DNA of 27,464 nucleotides from an uncultured Collinsella sp. (GTDB lineage: Bacteria; Actinomycetota; Coriobacteriia; Coriobacteriales; Coriobacteriaceae): the NCBI GenBank assembly GCA_900552875.1, contig USCS01000003.1, positions 1-27,464 on the forward strand. The letters run 5' to 3'. Shown in pieces: positions 1 through 8,187 of the stretch; the first letter of the stretch is position 1, and every line of letters begins with the position of its first letter. The position numbers and the translations under genes are program-made. The notes under the pieces were generated by a model that worked only from the letters and a program-made list of their open reading frames with translations, ran no database searches and was not told the DNA's origin.

Positions 1-68
1 GCGTGCGGAACTCGCGACAAACCAAACCCAACTCGCCAGCCCAGCGGCCATGGGGTCCCAAGGTTGTC

Positions 69-101
69 AAAAAAGCGGCCGGCGCGCAGTGCGCCGACCG
101 C
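69..101 (-). terminator. Intrinsic terminator after gyrA
   Basis: On the minus strand an 11-bp G/C-rich stem (arms at 91-101 and 75-85, one G-T wobble, 5-nt loop) is followed at once by six T (read from A at 69-74). It lies about 40 bases past the gyrA stop and should end the gyrB-gyrA transcript. Confidence 0.85.
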
Positions 102-141
102 CGATATATGGGGTCTGATATTTTCTACCAGCTGGTTCCTC

Positions 142-2889
142 TTACTCGTCTAGGAGATCCTCTGGTATGTCGTTGCCGTCGCTTAGGTCGATGGGGGCTT
201 CCTCGGTGCTAGTTGCGGCTGCATCCTCGGCGCCTTCGCCTTCGGGCTTTTCTTTGGCTGCAGTCATGCGGGCTACGGCGCATACGCGGTCGTTGTCGTC
301 CACGGTCATCATCTTGACGCCCTGGGTGGCTCGGCCGGTCTGGCTGATCTCGTCGGTCTTGACGCGAATGACCGTCGCGCCTTCCGTCACGATGAACAGC
401 TCGTGCTGCGGGCCCACCGTCTTCATGGCCGCGAGGTTGCCCTTGCGCTCGGTCATCTGGATGGTGTAGACACCCTGGCCGCCGCGATTCTGCTCCGGGT
501 AGTCCGCGACCGGCGTGCGCTTGCCGTAGCCGCGCTCGGTGATGACGAACAGATCGCCGTTGCCGTTAGTGACTTCCATGCCCAGAACGCTCACGCCGTC
601 CTTCATGCCGATACCGCGAACGCCGCTAGTATCGCGGCCGGTGGCGCGCACCTGCTCCTCGGAGAACATGATCGCCTTGCCCGCGGTGGTGGCCAGGATA
701 ATCTTGTCGCCCTCGCGCACGCGGCGCACGTTCAGCAGCGCGTCGTCGTCACGCAGGTTGATAGCGATCAGGCCATCGCGGCGGCTGCGGTCATATGCGC
801 TCATCACGGTCTTCTTGACCATGCCGCTCTTGGTGGCAAACATCAGATACTCGTCGGCAGGGAACTCGCGGCAGCTGATGACGCTCGCGATCTTCTCGCC
901 CTCCTCGAAGGGTAGCAGGTTGACGATCGCGGTACCGCGCGCCTGGCGCGTACCCACCGGCAGCTCGTGCACCTTCAGGCGATAGACCTTGCCCTTGCTC
1001 GAGAAGAACAGCACGTACTCGTGCGTGGACGCGATGAACATCTCGTCGATGACATCGTCCTCTTTGAGGTTGACGCCCGACACGCCCTTGCCGCCGCGTT
1101 TCTGGGCGCGGTAGGCGGCCACCGGGATGCGCTTGACATAACCGGTGTGGGTGATGGTCACGACCATGTCCTCGTCGGCAATGAGGTCCTCGACGTCCAG
1201 GTCCTTCTCGACCTGGCTGATCTCGGTGCGGCGCTTATCGCCGAACTTCTTGGAGATCTCACGCATCTCTTCCTTAATGACGCCCAGGATCTTCTCCTCG
1301 TGCGCCAGCAGGTCCTCGTAGTAGGCGATGGCGCGGCGCAGGCCGTCCAGCTCTTCCTGAATCTTGTCGCGCTCCAGGCCGGTCAGGCGGCGCAGCTTCA
1401 TCTCGAGGATGGCCGTGGTCTGCTCGGGCGTAAAGCCAAAGCGCTCGATCAGGCGGCTGCTGGCCTCGGAGTCGGTCTGCGAGGAGCGGATAATGCTGAT
1501 GACCTCATCAATATGGTCGAGAGCCATCAGGTAGCCCTCGAGGATATGCGCGCGGGCCTGGGCCTTCTTAAGGTCGAAGCGGGTGCGGCGGGTGACGACG
1601 TCGACCTGGTGATCGATGTAGTGCTGCAGCATCTCGCGCAGGCTCAGGCATTTGGGAACGCCGTTGACGAGCGCCAGGTTGTTGGCGCCGAAGGTCGTCT
1701 GCAGCGAGGTGTACTTATACAGGTTGTTGAGCACGACCTGCGGGATGACGCCCTTCTTGAGCTCGATGACCAGACGAATGCCCTTCTGGTTGGACTCATC
1801 GCGCATATCCGAGATACCCTCGATGCGCTTGTCGTTGACGAGCTGGGCGATCTTCTCCTGCAGGGTGCCCTTGTTGACCATGTAGGGAATCTCGGTAAAG
1901 ACCAGGCGGTTGCGGCCGGTCTTGGTGGACTCCACGTGGGCCTTGGCGCGCACGGTAATGGAGCCGCGGCCGGTCTCGTAGCTCTGCTTAATGCCGGCGC
2001 TGCCCATGATGATGGCGCCGGTGGGGAAGTCCGGACCGGGCATGATCTGCATGAGCTCGTCGACAGTGGCGTCGGGATTATCGATCAGGTAGCAGGTTGC
2101 CTCGATCGCCTCGGTGAGGTTATGCGGGGCGATATTGGTGGCCATGCCGACGGCGATGCCCTGGCTGCCGTTGACCAGCAGGTTGGGGAAGCGCGCAGGA
2201 AGCGCCACGGGCTCGGCGAGCGATTCGTCGTAGTTGGGCTGCCAGTCGACGGTATCCTTCTGCAAGTCACGCAGCAGTTCCATGGCGGGCTTGGCCAGGC
2301 GGCTCTCGGTGTAACGCATGGCTGCCGCGCCGTCGCCGTCGATGTTGCCGAAGTTGCCGTGACCGTCGATGAGCGGCGTGCGCATGGAGAACCACTGCGC
2401 CAGGCGGACCATGGCCTCATAGACCGCGAAGTCGCCATGCGGGTGGTACTTACCGATAACTTCGCCGACCGTCCAGGCCGACTTCTTGTGTGGGCGGTTG
2501 GGGTAGATGCCACTCTCGTTCATTGCGTACAGGATGCGGCGGTGCACCGGCTTTAAGCCATCGCGCACATCCGGCAGGGCGCGCGCCGTGATGACCGACA
2601 TCGAATACTCGATAAACGACTGCTTCATCTCGCGGCCAAACTCCGAAATCTGGAGCTGGCCGCCATTGATATCCTCGCCGGCCGAGGCGCCGCGATCGAC
2701 TTCGCCAAAGCTCTCCTCGAGCTCGCCGTCGTCGTCCTCTTCCTCATCATCATCGGCATCGGGGTTATAGGCGTCAGGATCGCCGTCCTCGCCCTGCTCA
2801 GCACGGGCAAGCAGGCGCTTCAGATCGTCGGGCATGCCGGCATCGCCGGCCTCGCCCATACCCTCGTTATTGTTGATATCGTCTGCCAC
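142..2889 (-). CDS. gyrA: DNA gyrase subunit A
   Basis: This is the breakage-reunion subunit of the A2B2 gyrase that introduces negative supercoils. The start is GTG with GAGGAGG just upstream; the protein has 915 residues. Residues 1-75 are a very acidic extension (a DDDEEEDDD run near 47-55) not found in E. coli GyrA. The winged-helix/tower core follows, with the catalytic Tyr193 in AAMRYTES (E. coli Tyr122, offset 71). The C-terminal domain has the GyrA box QKRGGKG needed for DNA wrapping, and the tail is acidic (ending EDLLDE). In the quinolone-determining region the sequence is HPHGDFAVYE, so Phe154 stands at the E. coli Ser83 position and Glu158 at Asp87. Glu is common there in Gram-positives. 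Phe is associated with quinolone resistance in other species. The gene lies 155 bp after gyrB and is probably cotranscribed with it. Confidence 0.98.
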   Translation of the reverse strand: MADDINNNEGMGEAGDAGMPDDLKRLLARAEQGEDGDPDAYNPDADDDEEEDDDGELEESFGEVDRGASAGEDINGGQLQISEFGREMKQSFIEYSMSVITARALPDVRDGLKPVHRRILYAMNESGIYPNRPHKKSAWTVGEVIGKYHPHGDFAVYEAMVRLAQWFSMRTPLIDGHGNFGNIDGDGAAAMRYTESRLAKPAMELLRDLQKDTVDWQPNYDESLAEPVALPARFPNLLVNGSQGIAVGMATNIAPHNLTEAIEATCYLIDNPDATVDELMQIMPGPDFPTGAIIMGSAGIKQSYETGRGSITVRAKAHVESTKTGRNRLVFTEIPYMVNKGTLQEKIAQLVNDKRIEGISDMRDESNQKGIRLVIELKKGVIPQVVLNNLYKYTSLQTTFGANNLALVNGVPKCLSLREMLQHYIDHQVDVVTRRTRFDLKKAQARAHILEGYLMALDHIDEVISIIRSSQTDSEASSRLIERFGFTPEQTTAILEMKLRRLTGLERDKIQEELDGLRRAIAYYEDLLAHEEKILGVIKEEMREISKKFGDKRRTEISQVEKDLDVEDLIADEDMVVTITHTGYVKRIPVAAYRAQKRGGKGVSGVNLKEDDVIDEMFIASTHEYVLFFSSKGKVYRLKVHELPVGTRQARGTAIVNLLPFEEGEKIASVISCREFPADEYLMFATKSGMVKKTVMSAYDRSRRDGLIAINLRDDDALLNVRRVREGDKIILATTAGKAIMFSEEQVRATGRDTSGVRGIGMKDGVSVLGMEVTNGNGDLFVITERGYGKRTPVADYPEQNRGGQGVYTIQMTERKGNLAAMKTVGPQHELFIVTEGATVIRVKTDEISQTGRATQGVKMMTVDDNDRVCAVARMTAAKEKPEGEGAEDAAATSTEEAPIDLSDGNDIPEDLLDE

Positions 2890-2937
2890 GTTACCTCCTC
2901 ATGGTTTGCGTGGTCCATTAGTTCCCTACCACGGAGA

Positions 2938-3038
2938 CGGCTTTTCCAGGTGCCGCAGATTCGCCCGAAAGAGGAGGGAAGCGTACTTGGGTACGCGACC
3001 GACGATTGAGGGCGAAGGTGCGGTGGCTGGGAAAGCCG
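2938..3038. repeat. 101-bp nested imperfect palindrome between gyrB and gyrA
   Basis: The outer arms 2938-2966 and 3010-3038 pair at about 23 of 29 positions, best over the outermost 12. An inner perfect hairpin, GCGTAC-TTGG-GTACGC at 2981-2996, has the same centre (about 2988). The element nearly fills the gyrB-gyrA gap. It has no clear T-run, so it is not a typical terminator. It could be an mRNA processing or stability structure, an attenuator, or a copy of an intergenic palindromic repeat family. I see no second copy in this window. Confidence 0.6.
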
Positions 3039-3044
3039 AACAGG

Positions 3045-5075
3045 TTAGGCGTCTAAGAAGCGCGCGTCGTGCGCGTGCTTCTCGATGTACTCGCGGCGAT
3101 AGCCGACCTCGGAACCCATCAGCTCGCGCACGGCGCGGTCTGCCACCACGGCATCCTCGATCGACACGCGCTGCAGGATGCGGGTCTTGGGATCCATCGT
3201 CGTCGAGGCAAGCTGCTTGGGGTCCATCTCGCCCAGGCCCTTGTAGCGCTGGACGGTATAGCCCTTGCGCTTTTTGGTGATCTTGCCGTCCTTGGCCTTG
3301 CCGTCCTCGTCGTTGTCGTCGGGGTTCAGGCCCAGACTCTGGATGGTGTCGCGCAGGATCTCGTCTTCGGGCTGGCGGCCGTTGGGATACACGTAGTGGA
3401 TCTTGTTGCGCACCTTAATGCCAAAGATGGGCGGGCAGGCAACATAGACGTAGCCGGCATCGATCAGCGGACGCATGTACTTGTAGAAGAACGTCAGCAG
3501 CAGGATGCGGATATGTGCACCGTCGACGTCTGCATCGGTCATGATGATGATCTTGTGGTAGCGCGCCTTGGTGATATCGAAGTCGCCGCCGTCGCCGGCG
3601 CTCGTCGTGACGCCACAGCCGATCGCGGTAATCAGCGACTGGATGGTGTCACTCGAGAACGCGCGATGGTCACCAACGCGTTCGACGTTCAAAATCTTGC
3701 CGCGCAGGGGCAGAATCGCCTGGATGTCTCGGCGACGGCCGTCCTTGGCCGAACCGCCTGCCGAGTCGCCCTCTACGATGAAGAGCTCGGTCAGCTCGGC
3801 ATCGCGCACCGAGCAGTCGGCGAGCTTACCGGGCAGGGACGCCGTCTCGAGCAGGCTCTTGCGACGCGTCGCTTCGCGCGCCTTGCGGGCGGCGTTGCGC
3901 GCCTTGCAGGCCTGTTGCGCCTTCTTGACGATCTCGCGGGCGGGCTTGGGATGCTCCTCCAAGTAATCGGCGAGGCCGTCGGTCACAATCTTGAGCGTGA
4001 GCGCGCGCATATAGGAGCTGCCGAGTTTGGCCTTGGTCTGGCCCTCAAACTGCGGATCGGGCAGCTTGACCGAGATAACGGCCGAAAGGCCCTCGCGCAC
4101 ATCGTCGCCGGTCAGGTTGGCGTCTTTTTCCTTGAGCAGGTTCTGCTTGCGCGCGTAATCGTTGATCACGCGGGTGAGCGCGGTGCGGAAGCCCTCAAGG
4201 TGCATGCCGCCCTCGGGAGTGTAGATGTCGTTGGCAAACGACATGACGTTCTCGCCGTAGCCGCTATTCCACTGCAGGGAAACCTCGACCTCGCCCATCT
4301 TGGTCACAGGCGCGTCCGGGTCCGATTTGCCCTCGATGTAGATGGGCTCCTTAAAGGCCTCGGGGACGTCCTTGCCCTCGTTGAGGAACTTGACGAAGTC
4401 GATGATGCCGCCCTCGTAGCAAAACTCCTCCACATGGGGAGTCGCCTCGCGCTCGTCGGTCAGCACGATCTTGAGGTTCTTATTGAGGAACGCCGTCTCC
4501 TGCAGACGGTTGTGCAGCGTATCGAAATCGTAGATGCATGTCTCGAAGATCTCGTCGTCGGGCCAGAAGGTGACGGTGGTGCCCGTCGAATTCGAGGTGC
4601 CCACGACCTCCATCTTCTTAACGGTCTTGCCGCGCGAGAACTCCATCTCGTAGGTGTTGCCGTCGCGACGAACCTGAACGACCACGCGCTTGGACAGTGC
4701 GTTGACGACGGAGATGCCAACGCCGTGCAGGCCGCCCGAAACCTTATAGGCCGAGTTATCGAACTTACCGCCGGCGTGCAAGATCGTCATGACGACCTCG
4801 AGCGTCGGGATCTTTTTAACAGGGTGCTCGTCGACGGGGATGCCGCGCCCGTTGTCGACGACCGTGATGGAGTTGTCGGCGTGGACCGTCACCTGGATCT
4901 CGGTGCAGAAACCGGCCATGGCCTCGTCGACGGAGTTGTCAACGATCTCCCACACCAGGTGATGCAGACCGCTGGCGCTCGTCGAGCCGATATACATGCC
5001 CGGGCGCTTACGAACGGCCTCGAGACCTTCGAGAATCTTAATCTCGCCGCCATCGTAATCGTTTTCGTTTGCCAC
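3045..5075 (-). CDS. gyrB: DNA gyrase subunit B
   Basis: This is the ATPase subunit of gyrase. The N-terminal GHKL domain has EIVDNSVDEA (ATP/Mg residues near 43-51), DNGRGIPVD and GGLHGVG. The transducer is followed by a TOPRIM domain with EGDSAGGSA and the metal-binding DADVDGAH. The C-terminal part carries QRYKGLGEMDP, which contacts GyrA. Length is about 676 residues, the short form lacking the large E. coli insert. A charged D/E/K-rich insert precedes the QRYKGLGEM motif. I chose the GTG at 5075 because GAAGGAGG sits just upstream; a TTG at 5093 in the same frame would place that ribosome site inside the gene. PLRGKILNVE has the Arg usual in Gram-positives. The gene is separated from dciA by a terminator, so it probably has its own promoter. 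Confidence 0.97.
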   Translation of the reverse strand: MANENDYDGGEIKILEGLEAVRKRPGMYIGSTSASGLHHLVWEIVDNSVDEAMAGFCTEIQVTVHADNSITVVDNGRGIPVDEHPVKKIPTLEVVMTILHAGGKFDNSAYKVSGGLHGVGISVVNALSKRVVVQVRRDGNTYEMEFSRGKTVKKMEVVGTSNSTGTTVTFWPDDEIFETCIYDFDTLHNRLQETAFLNKNLKIVLTDEREATPHVEEFCYEGGIIDFVKFLNEGKDVPEAFKEPIYIEGKSDPDAPVTKMGEVEVSLQWNSGYGENVMSFANDIYTPEGGMHLEGFRTALTRVINDYARKQNLLKEKDANLTGDDVREGLSAVISVKLPDPQFEGQTKAKLGSSYMRALTLKIVTDGLADYLEEHPKPAREIVKKAQQACKARNAARKAREATRRKSLLETASLPGKLADCSVRDAELTELFIVEGDSAGGSAKDGRRRDIQAILPLRGKILNVERVGDHRAFSSDTIQSLITAIGCGVTTSAGDGGDFDITKARYHKIIIMTDADVDGAHIRILLLTFFYKYMRPLIDAGYVYVACPPIFGIKVRNKIHYVYPNGRQPEDEILRDTIQSLGLNPDDNDEDGKAKDGKITKKRKGYTVQRYKGLGEMDPKQLASTTMDPKTRILQRVSIEDAVVADRAVRELMGSEVGYRREYIEKHAHDARFLDA

Positions 5076-5124
5076 ACGTCCTCCTTCAGTCAAGAAAATG
5101 TGTACAGCCTTACTAGTTTATCGT

Positions 5125-5153
5125 AAAAAAATACCCTCGGGAACGAGGGTATT
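5125..5153 (-). terminator. Intrinsic terminator between dciA and gyrB
   Basis: A perfect 10-bp stem (AATACCCTCG at 5130-5139 with CGAGGGTATT at 5144-5153, 4-nt loop) is followed on the minus strand by a run of seven T. It sits 28 bases past the dciA stop and should end the dnaN-recF-dciA transcript. Some T on the + side may allow weak function in both directions. Confidence 0.88.
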
Positions 5154-5180
5154 TGGCTCTATAAGGCCACCAGATGCGAT

Positions 5181-5744
5181 TTAAGGCTCTTTTTTGCTTT
5201 GCACGCCCTTGGCCCACTCGGCACTGGCTCTCATGGCATTCTCGAGGGCCTCGCGCAGTTTTTGGTCTTCGATGGGTGCCACTTGGCGCTCGATTTCCTC
5301 GCGCTCGGCATCATCCAGATCAGCATGCGGGGCCGGCGGGCGCTCGGTCGTCGCCGGGCGCAGGCGCTGCTTGGCGGCGGGCGGCGTGTGACCGGGCGCG
5401 GTGGTTTTGAACACCAGGCCGTCCACATGCGCACCGGCGCGCTCCATGCGCGCGCGAATGATCTCGCGCAACAGCGTCATTTCCTGCGTCCACGAGGGCG
5501 AGTCGAGATACACCAGCAGCTCATTGGACTCGGGCAGGTAGCGCAGCCCCGTCATATGCCGCCCCTCGCGCGTACCCGAGCACACCGCGTTCCATGCGCG
5601 ATAGACCGCGCGCGACTCCTCGGCGGCCTCCATCTGTGCGCGGCGCTCGGGCGTCGCCGCGGCCAGAATGCGCTGGCGTTCTGCGTTTAAAAAGCCGCTG
5701 AAGGCGACCGTTTCGCTCTCTCGCTCGTAATTAGCGCGCCTCAC
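5181..5744 (-). CDS. dciA: DciA-like protein (DUF721), replicative helicase loader candidate
   Basis: The protein has 187 residues with a DUF721/DciA-like region at about 45-115: an Arg/Ala-rich helix, then RYLPESNELLVYLDSPSW and TLLREIIRARME. A Pro/Ala/Arg-rich linker and an acidic helical C-terminus follow. DciA proteins work with the DnaB helicase at the origin in bacteria lacking DnaC/DnaI, and actinobacteria usually encode a DUF721 protein directly after recF. The GTG start lies inside recF (14-base overlap) with no strong ribosome site, so translation is probably coupled. Family placement rests on position plus the hydrophobic/aromatic pattern; the sequence is poorly conserved. Confidence 0.8.
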   Translation of the reverse strand: MRRANYERESETVAFSGFLNAERQRILAAATPERRAQMEAAEESRAVYRAWNAVCSGTREGRHMTGLRYLPESNELLVYLDSPSWTQEMTLLREIIRARMERAGAHVDGLVFKTTAPGHTPPAAKQRLRPATTERPPAPHADLDDAEREEIERQVAPIEDQKLREALENAMRASAEWAKGVQSKKEP

Positions 5745-6837
5745 CCATGCTCACCACCTTGGCTCGATCGAGCAGGTCATCGGTAAAGTACCCCAAGTTG
5801 GTCGTGGTTATGACCGTCTGGATGTCGTCGCCGATCAGCTGCAGAAAAGCGCCTCGGCGCCCGGCGTCGAGCTCGCTCATCACGTCGTCCAAAAGCAGCA
5901 GCGGCGCGGTGCCCAGGATATCGCGCGCCACGGCCACCTCTGCCACCTTCCAGGCAAGCACCAGCGTTCGCTGCTGGCCCTGGCTGGCAAATGAACGGGC
6001 CGATCGGCCCGCGACGGAAAACTCAATCTCGTCGCGATGCGGACCCACGAGCGTCACGCCGCGGCGGATCTCCTCGTCGGCGCGCTCATCGAGCGCCGAG
6101 AGCATGTGCTCGTACGCCCACCCCCTGAGCTCGTCGCGATCCTCGGTGCGAGGCAGGTCGCCAAGCGTGGACACATAGGACACACCGGCGGGCTCGCCAG
6201 ATGCCACGCGGCCATAGGCGTCGCGCACATGGCCCGACAGTCGGTCGAGCAGAGCCAGACGATGCACGAGCAGGGCCGAACCGGCGCGGGCGATAGATTC
6301 GTTCCAGGCGCCGAGCATCTCGCGGCAGCACCAGGTCTCCTTGAGCAGTGCATTGCGCTGGGTCACGCAGCGCCCGTAGGCACTAGCCAGATCGGCATAG
6401 CGCGCACTCAGCTGAACGCCAAAGTCATCAAGTGCGGTGCGGCGCACGCTGGCACCCCGCTTGACCATATCCAGGTGGTCCGGGCAAAACAGAACGCTCG
6501 GCAGCACCCCGCGCACGCCGGACGCAGCGCAGCGCTTGCCGTTGCGACTAAACGAACGCTTGCCGTCTTCCACGCTCAGTCCCATGTCCAGCACGCGCCC
6601 ATCGCCTTCGAGCCTCAGCTCGACCTTGCATGAGCCCACGCCGTCGTACACGAGCTCGGCTGCGGTCGGATGCCTAAACGAGGCGCCACTCGTCAAAAGC
6701 TGCAGCGCCTCTATGAGGTTGGTCTTTCCCGCCGCGTTGGGACCTGCGAGCACTGTCACACCGTCGCTCAGGGCAAGGCGGTAACTGTCGAAGCTGCGAT
6801 AGCGCGCAACGGAAAGATCGCGTGCGAACATGGTCAT
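5731..6837 (-). CDS. recF: DNA replication and repair protein RecF
   Basis: RecF is an SMC/ABC-type ATPase that, with RecO and RecR, loads RecA onto gapped DNA. The 368-residue protein has Walker A GPNAAGKTN near 33-41, an ABC signature region SQGQQRTLVLAWK near 285-297, and Walker B LLLLDDVMSELD near 315-326. The start is ATG at 6837, eight bases after the dnaN stop; a second in-frame ATG at 6831 is possible. No clear ribosome site is visible, so coupling to dnaN is likely. The dnaN-recF-dciA order is typical of actinobacterial origin regions. Confidence 0.97.
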   Translation of the reverse strand: MTMFARDLSVARYRSFDSYRLALSDGVTVLAGPNAAGKTNLIEALQLLTSGASFRHPTAAELVYDGVGSCKVELRLEGDGRVLDMGLSVEDGKRSFSRNGKRCAASGVRGVLPSVLFCPDHLDMVKRGASVRRTALDDFGVQLSARYADLASAYGRCVTQRNALLKETWCCREMLGAWNESIARAGSALLVHRLALLDRLSGHVRDAYGRVASGEPAGVSYVSTLGDLPRTEDRDELRGWAYEHMLSALDERADEEIRRGVTLVGPHRDEIEFSVAGRSARSFASQGQQRTLVLAWKVAEVAVARDILGTAPLLLLDDVMSELDAGRRGAFLQLIGDDIQTVITTTNLGYFTDDLLDRAKVVSMGEAR

Positions 6838-6845
6838 GGGCAGTG

Positions 6846-7949
6846 CTAGATGCGTACCGGCATGACCAGGTACAGGTAGTTGATCTTGTCGTAGGACTTG
6901 AAGATGCCAGCCTGCGAATAGCTCTTGAGCTCCAGCGTGATCTCCTTCTCCTTGGACAGGGCATTGAGGCAGCCAAAGATGTAGTGGTAGTTGAAGGCGA
7001 TGGTGCCCGACTCGCCTTCGGCCTCGACATCGATCGTCTCCTGCGCCAGATCCTGGTCGTTGGAAATGGAGGACAGGCCCATCTGGCCGTTCTCGACGTC
7101 AATCTCAAACTTGACAGCGGGGTTGGCGCTCGCGATAACGGCCACACGCTTAAGGGCGGCGTTAAAGGCGGCTACGTCGATCTTGACGCTCGTCACGCAC
7201 GAATCGGGGATGAGCTGCTTGTAATTGGGATATACGCCCTCGATGCGGCGCGACACGTAGGTGGTGTTGCCGGCCTCAAAGACAACCTGGGTGTCGGTGG
7301 CGCCGATCATGATGGTCGCCTGGCTGGCCATGATGCTCAGAGCATCGTTGAAGGCGTCGGCAGGCACGTTGAGCTCAAAGGAACCTTCGAGGGTCGAGGT
7401 CTCGACCTGCGTATCACACACGGCCAGACGGAAGGAGTCGGTCGCCACCAGGCGCACGGTGTTGTTCTCGACCTTCATGTGCACGCCACCCAGGATGGGG
7501 CGGGCCTTGTCAGTCGAGGTGACGCGCCATACGCGACTTACCATTTCGGACAGGATATCGGTCGGCAGTTCGACGGCGCTCTCGATGGCGTATGCCGGGA
7601 ACTCGGGGAAGTCGTTGGCATCGAGCGTATTGAGGCGGAAAGAGCTCTTCTCGCAGCCAATCAAAACCTGACGCTCGGACAGCTCAAAGGTGACCGGGGC
7701 ATCGGGAAGGGTCTTGGTGATGTTGGAGAGCATCTTGCAGGGAATCACCATCTCGCCCTCCTCTTCGACATGAGCCGCAATGCGGTGACGAATCGAGATG
7801 GTGTAGTTGGAGGTCTGGAATTCCAAGATGCCGTCTTGTGCCTTAACGAGCACGCCCGACAGAATAGGAAGGGTGGATGCCGAAGCGACGCCTTTCATAA
7901 CGACGCCGATGGCTTGCGTAAGCGAGCTCTGGCTGACGGTGAACTTCAT
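6846..7949 (-). CDS. dnaN: DNA polymerase III beta subunit (sliding clamp)
   Basis: This is the ring-shaped processivity clamp for DNA polymerase III, also used by mismatch repair and other partners. The protein has 367 residues, the usual clamp length, with N-terminal MKFTVSQSSLTQAI, the middle-domain run TDSFRLAV, and the C-terminal YLVMPVRI that lines the partner-binding pocket. The ATG start follows GAAAGG at good spacing. The gene lies 238 bp past dnaA, and the gap holds origin elements, so its promoter and the unwinding region may overlap. Confidence 0.98.
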   Translation of the reverse strand: MKFTVSQSSLTQAIGVVMKGVASASTLPILSGVLVKAQDGILEFQTSNYTISIRHRIAAHVEEEGEMVIPCKMLSNITKTLPDAPVTFELSERQVLIGCEKSSFRLNTLDANDFPEFPAYAIESAVELPTDILSEMVSRVWRVTSTDKARPILGGVHMKVENNTVRLVATDSFRLAVCDTQVETSTLEGSFELNVPADAFNDALSIMASQATIMIGATDTQVVFEAGNTTYVSRRIEGVYPNYKQLIPDSCVTSVKIDVAAFNAALKRVAVIASANPAVKFEIDVENGQMGLSSISNDQDLAQETIDVEAEGESGTIAFNYHYIFGCLNALSKEKEITLELKSYSQAGIFKSYDKINYLYLVMPVRI

Positions 7950-7961
7950 CTTTTAATACCT

Positions 7962-8021
7962 TTCTATAGATATAAATATCTTAATAATAGTAATAGTACT
8001 GACGAAACTGTTGATTACTCC
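7962..8021 (+). other. oriC: Probable oriC unwinding element with DnaA-trio repeats
   Basis: An almost pure A/T stretch (7962-7980) is followed on the + strand by five consecutive TAA/TAG triplets (TAA TAA TAG TAA TAG, 7982-7996). A box-like TGTTGATTA lies at 8009-8017, two mismatches from the local box TGTTGAAAA. In B. subtilis, DnaA-trios (3'-[A/G]AT-5') lie between DnaA boxes and the melting region, and DnaA extends from the boxes into the trios. Order and polarity here match: boxes on the 3' side, AT-rich DNA on the 5' side. Functional assignment is inferred from pattern. Confidence 0.65.
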
Positions 8022-8081
8022 TAAAAGTGCAGGTCAGCCCTAAAAAGAGAATCGACAGGAACCTGTGTGCAACCGGGTGTG

Positions 8082-8172
8082 TTTTCCACGTTCAAAACCT
8101 GCGCAAAACTTTTCATCACCGCGGCTCGAGTTTTTGACACCTTATAACCGCCGTTTCGACAAGTTTTCAACA
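8082..8172. other. DnaA-box-like sites in the dnaA-dnaN gap
   Basis: TTTTCCACG (8082-8090) differs at one position from the E. coli consensus TTWTNCACA. TTTTCAACA (8164-8172) matches the form repeated in the rpmH-side gap. Together with the neighbouring trio/AT-rich element they form the dnaN-side half of the putative origin. Binding is inferred, not shown. Confidence 0.6.
8154..8170 (+). repeat. 17-bp origin direct repeat, copy 1
   Basis: TTTCGACAAGTTTTCAA occurs exactly here and again at 11344-11360 in the same orientation. The two copies lie on opposite sides of dnaA and its upstream gene. The repeat runs into a TTTTCAA box core, so it may be a longer initiator-binding unit. Confidence 0.8.
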
Positions 8173-8187
8173 GGTGTGTCCATTTAC

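Noticed and set aside
967..2556. Open frame of 529 codons on the + strand opposite gyrA
   Set aside because: It is the mirror of GC-rich gyrA codons, has no ribosome site, and shows no family resemblance. gyrA on the other strand is certain.
5076..5093. TTG start for gyrB at 5093
   Set aside because: It would place the GAAGGAGG ribosome site within the coding sequence. GTG 5075 lies directly after that site and matches usual GyrB N-termini.
5094..5124. Promoter for gyrB just after the terminator
   Set aside because: A promoter is expected, but no -35/-10 pair close to consensus could be picked with confidence in this short AT-rich stretch.
3069..5126. Open frame of 685 codons on the + strand opposite gyrB
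   Set aside because: Antisense shadow of gyrB with low-complexity Leu/Val/Asp/Gly composition and no recognisable motif.
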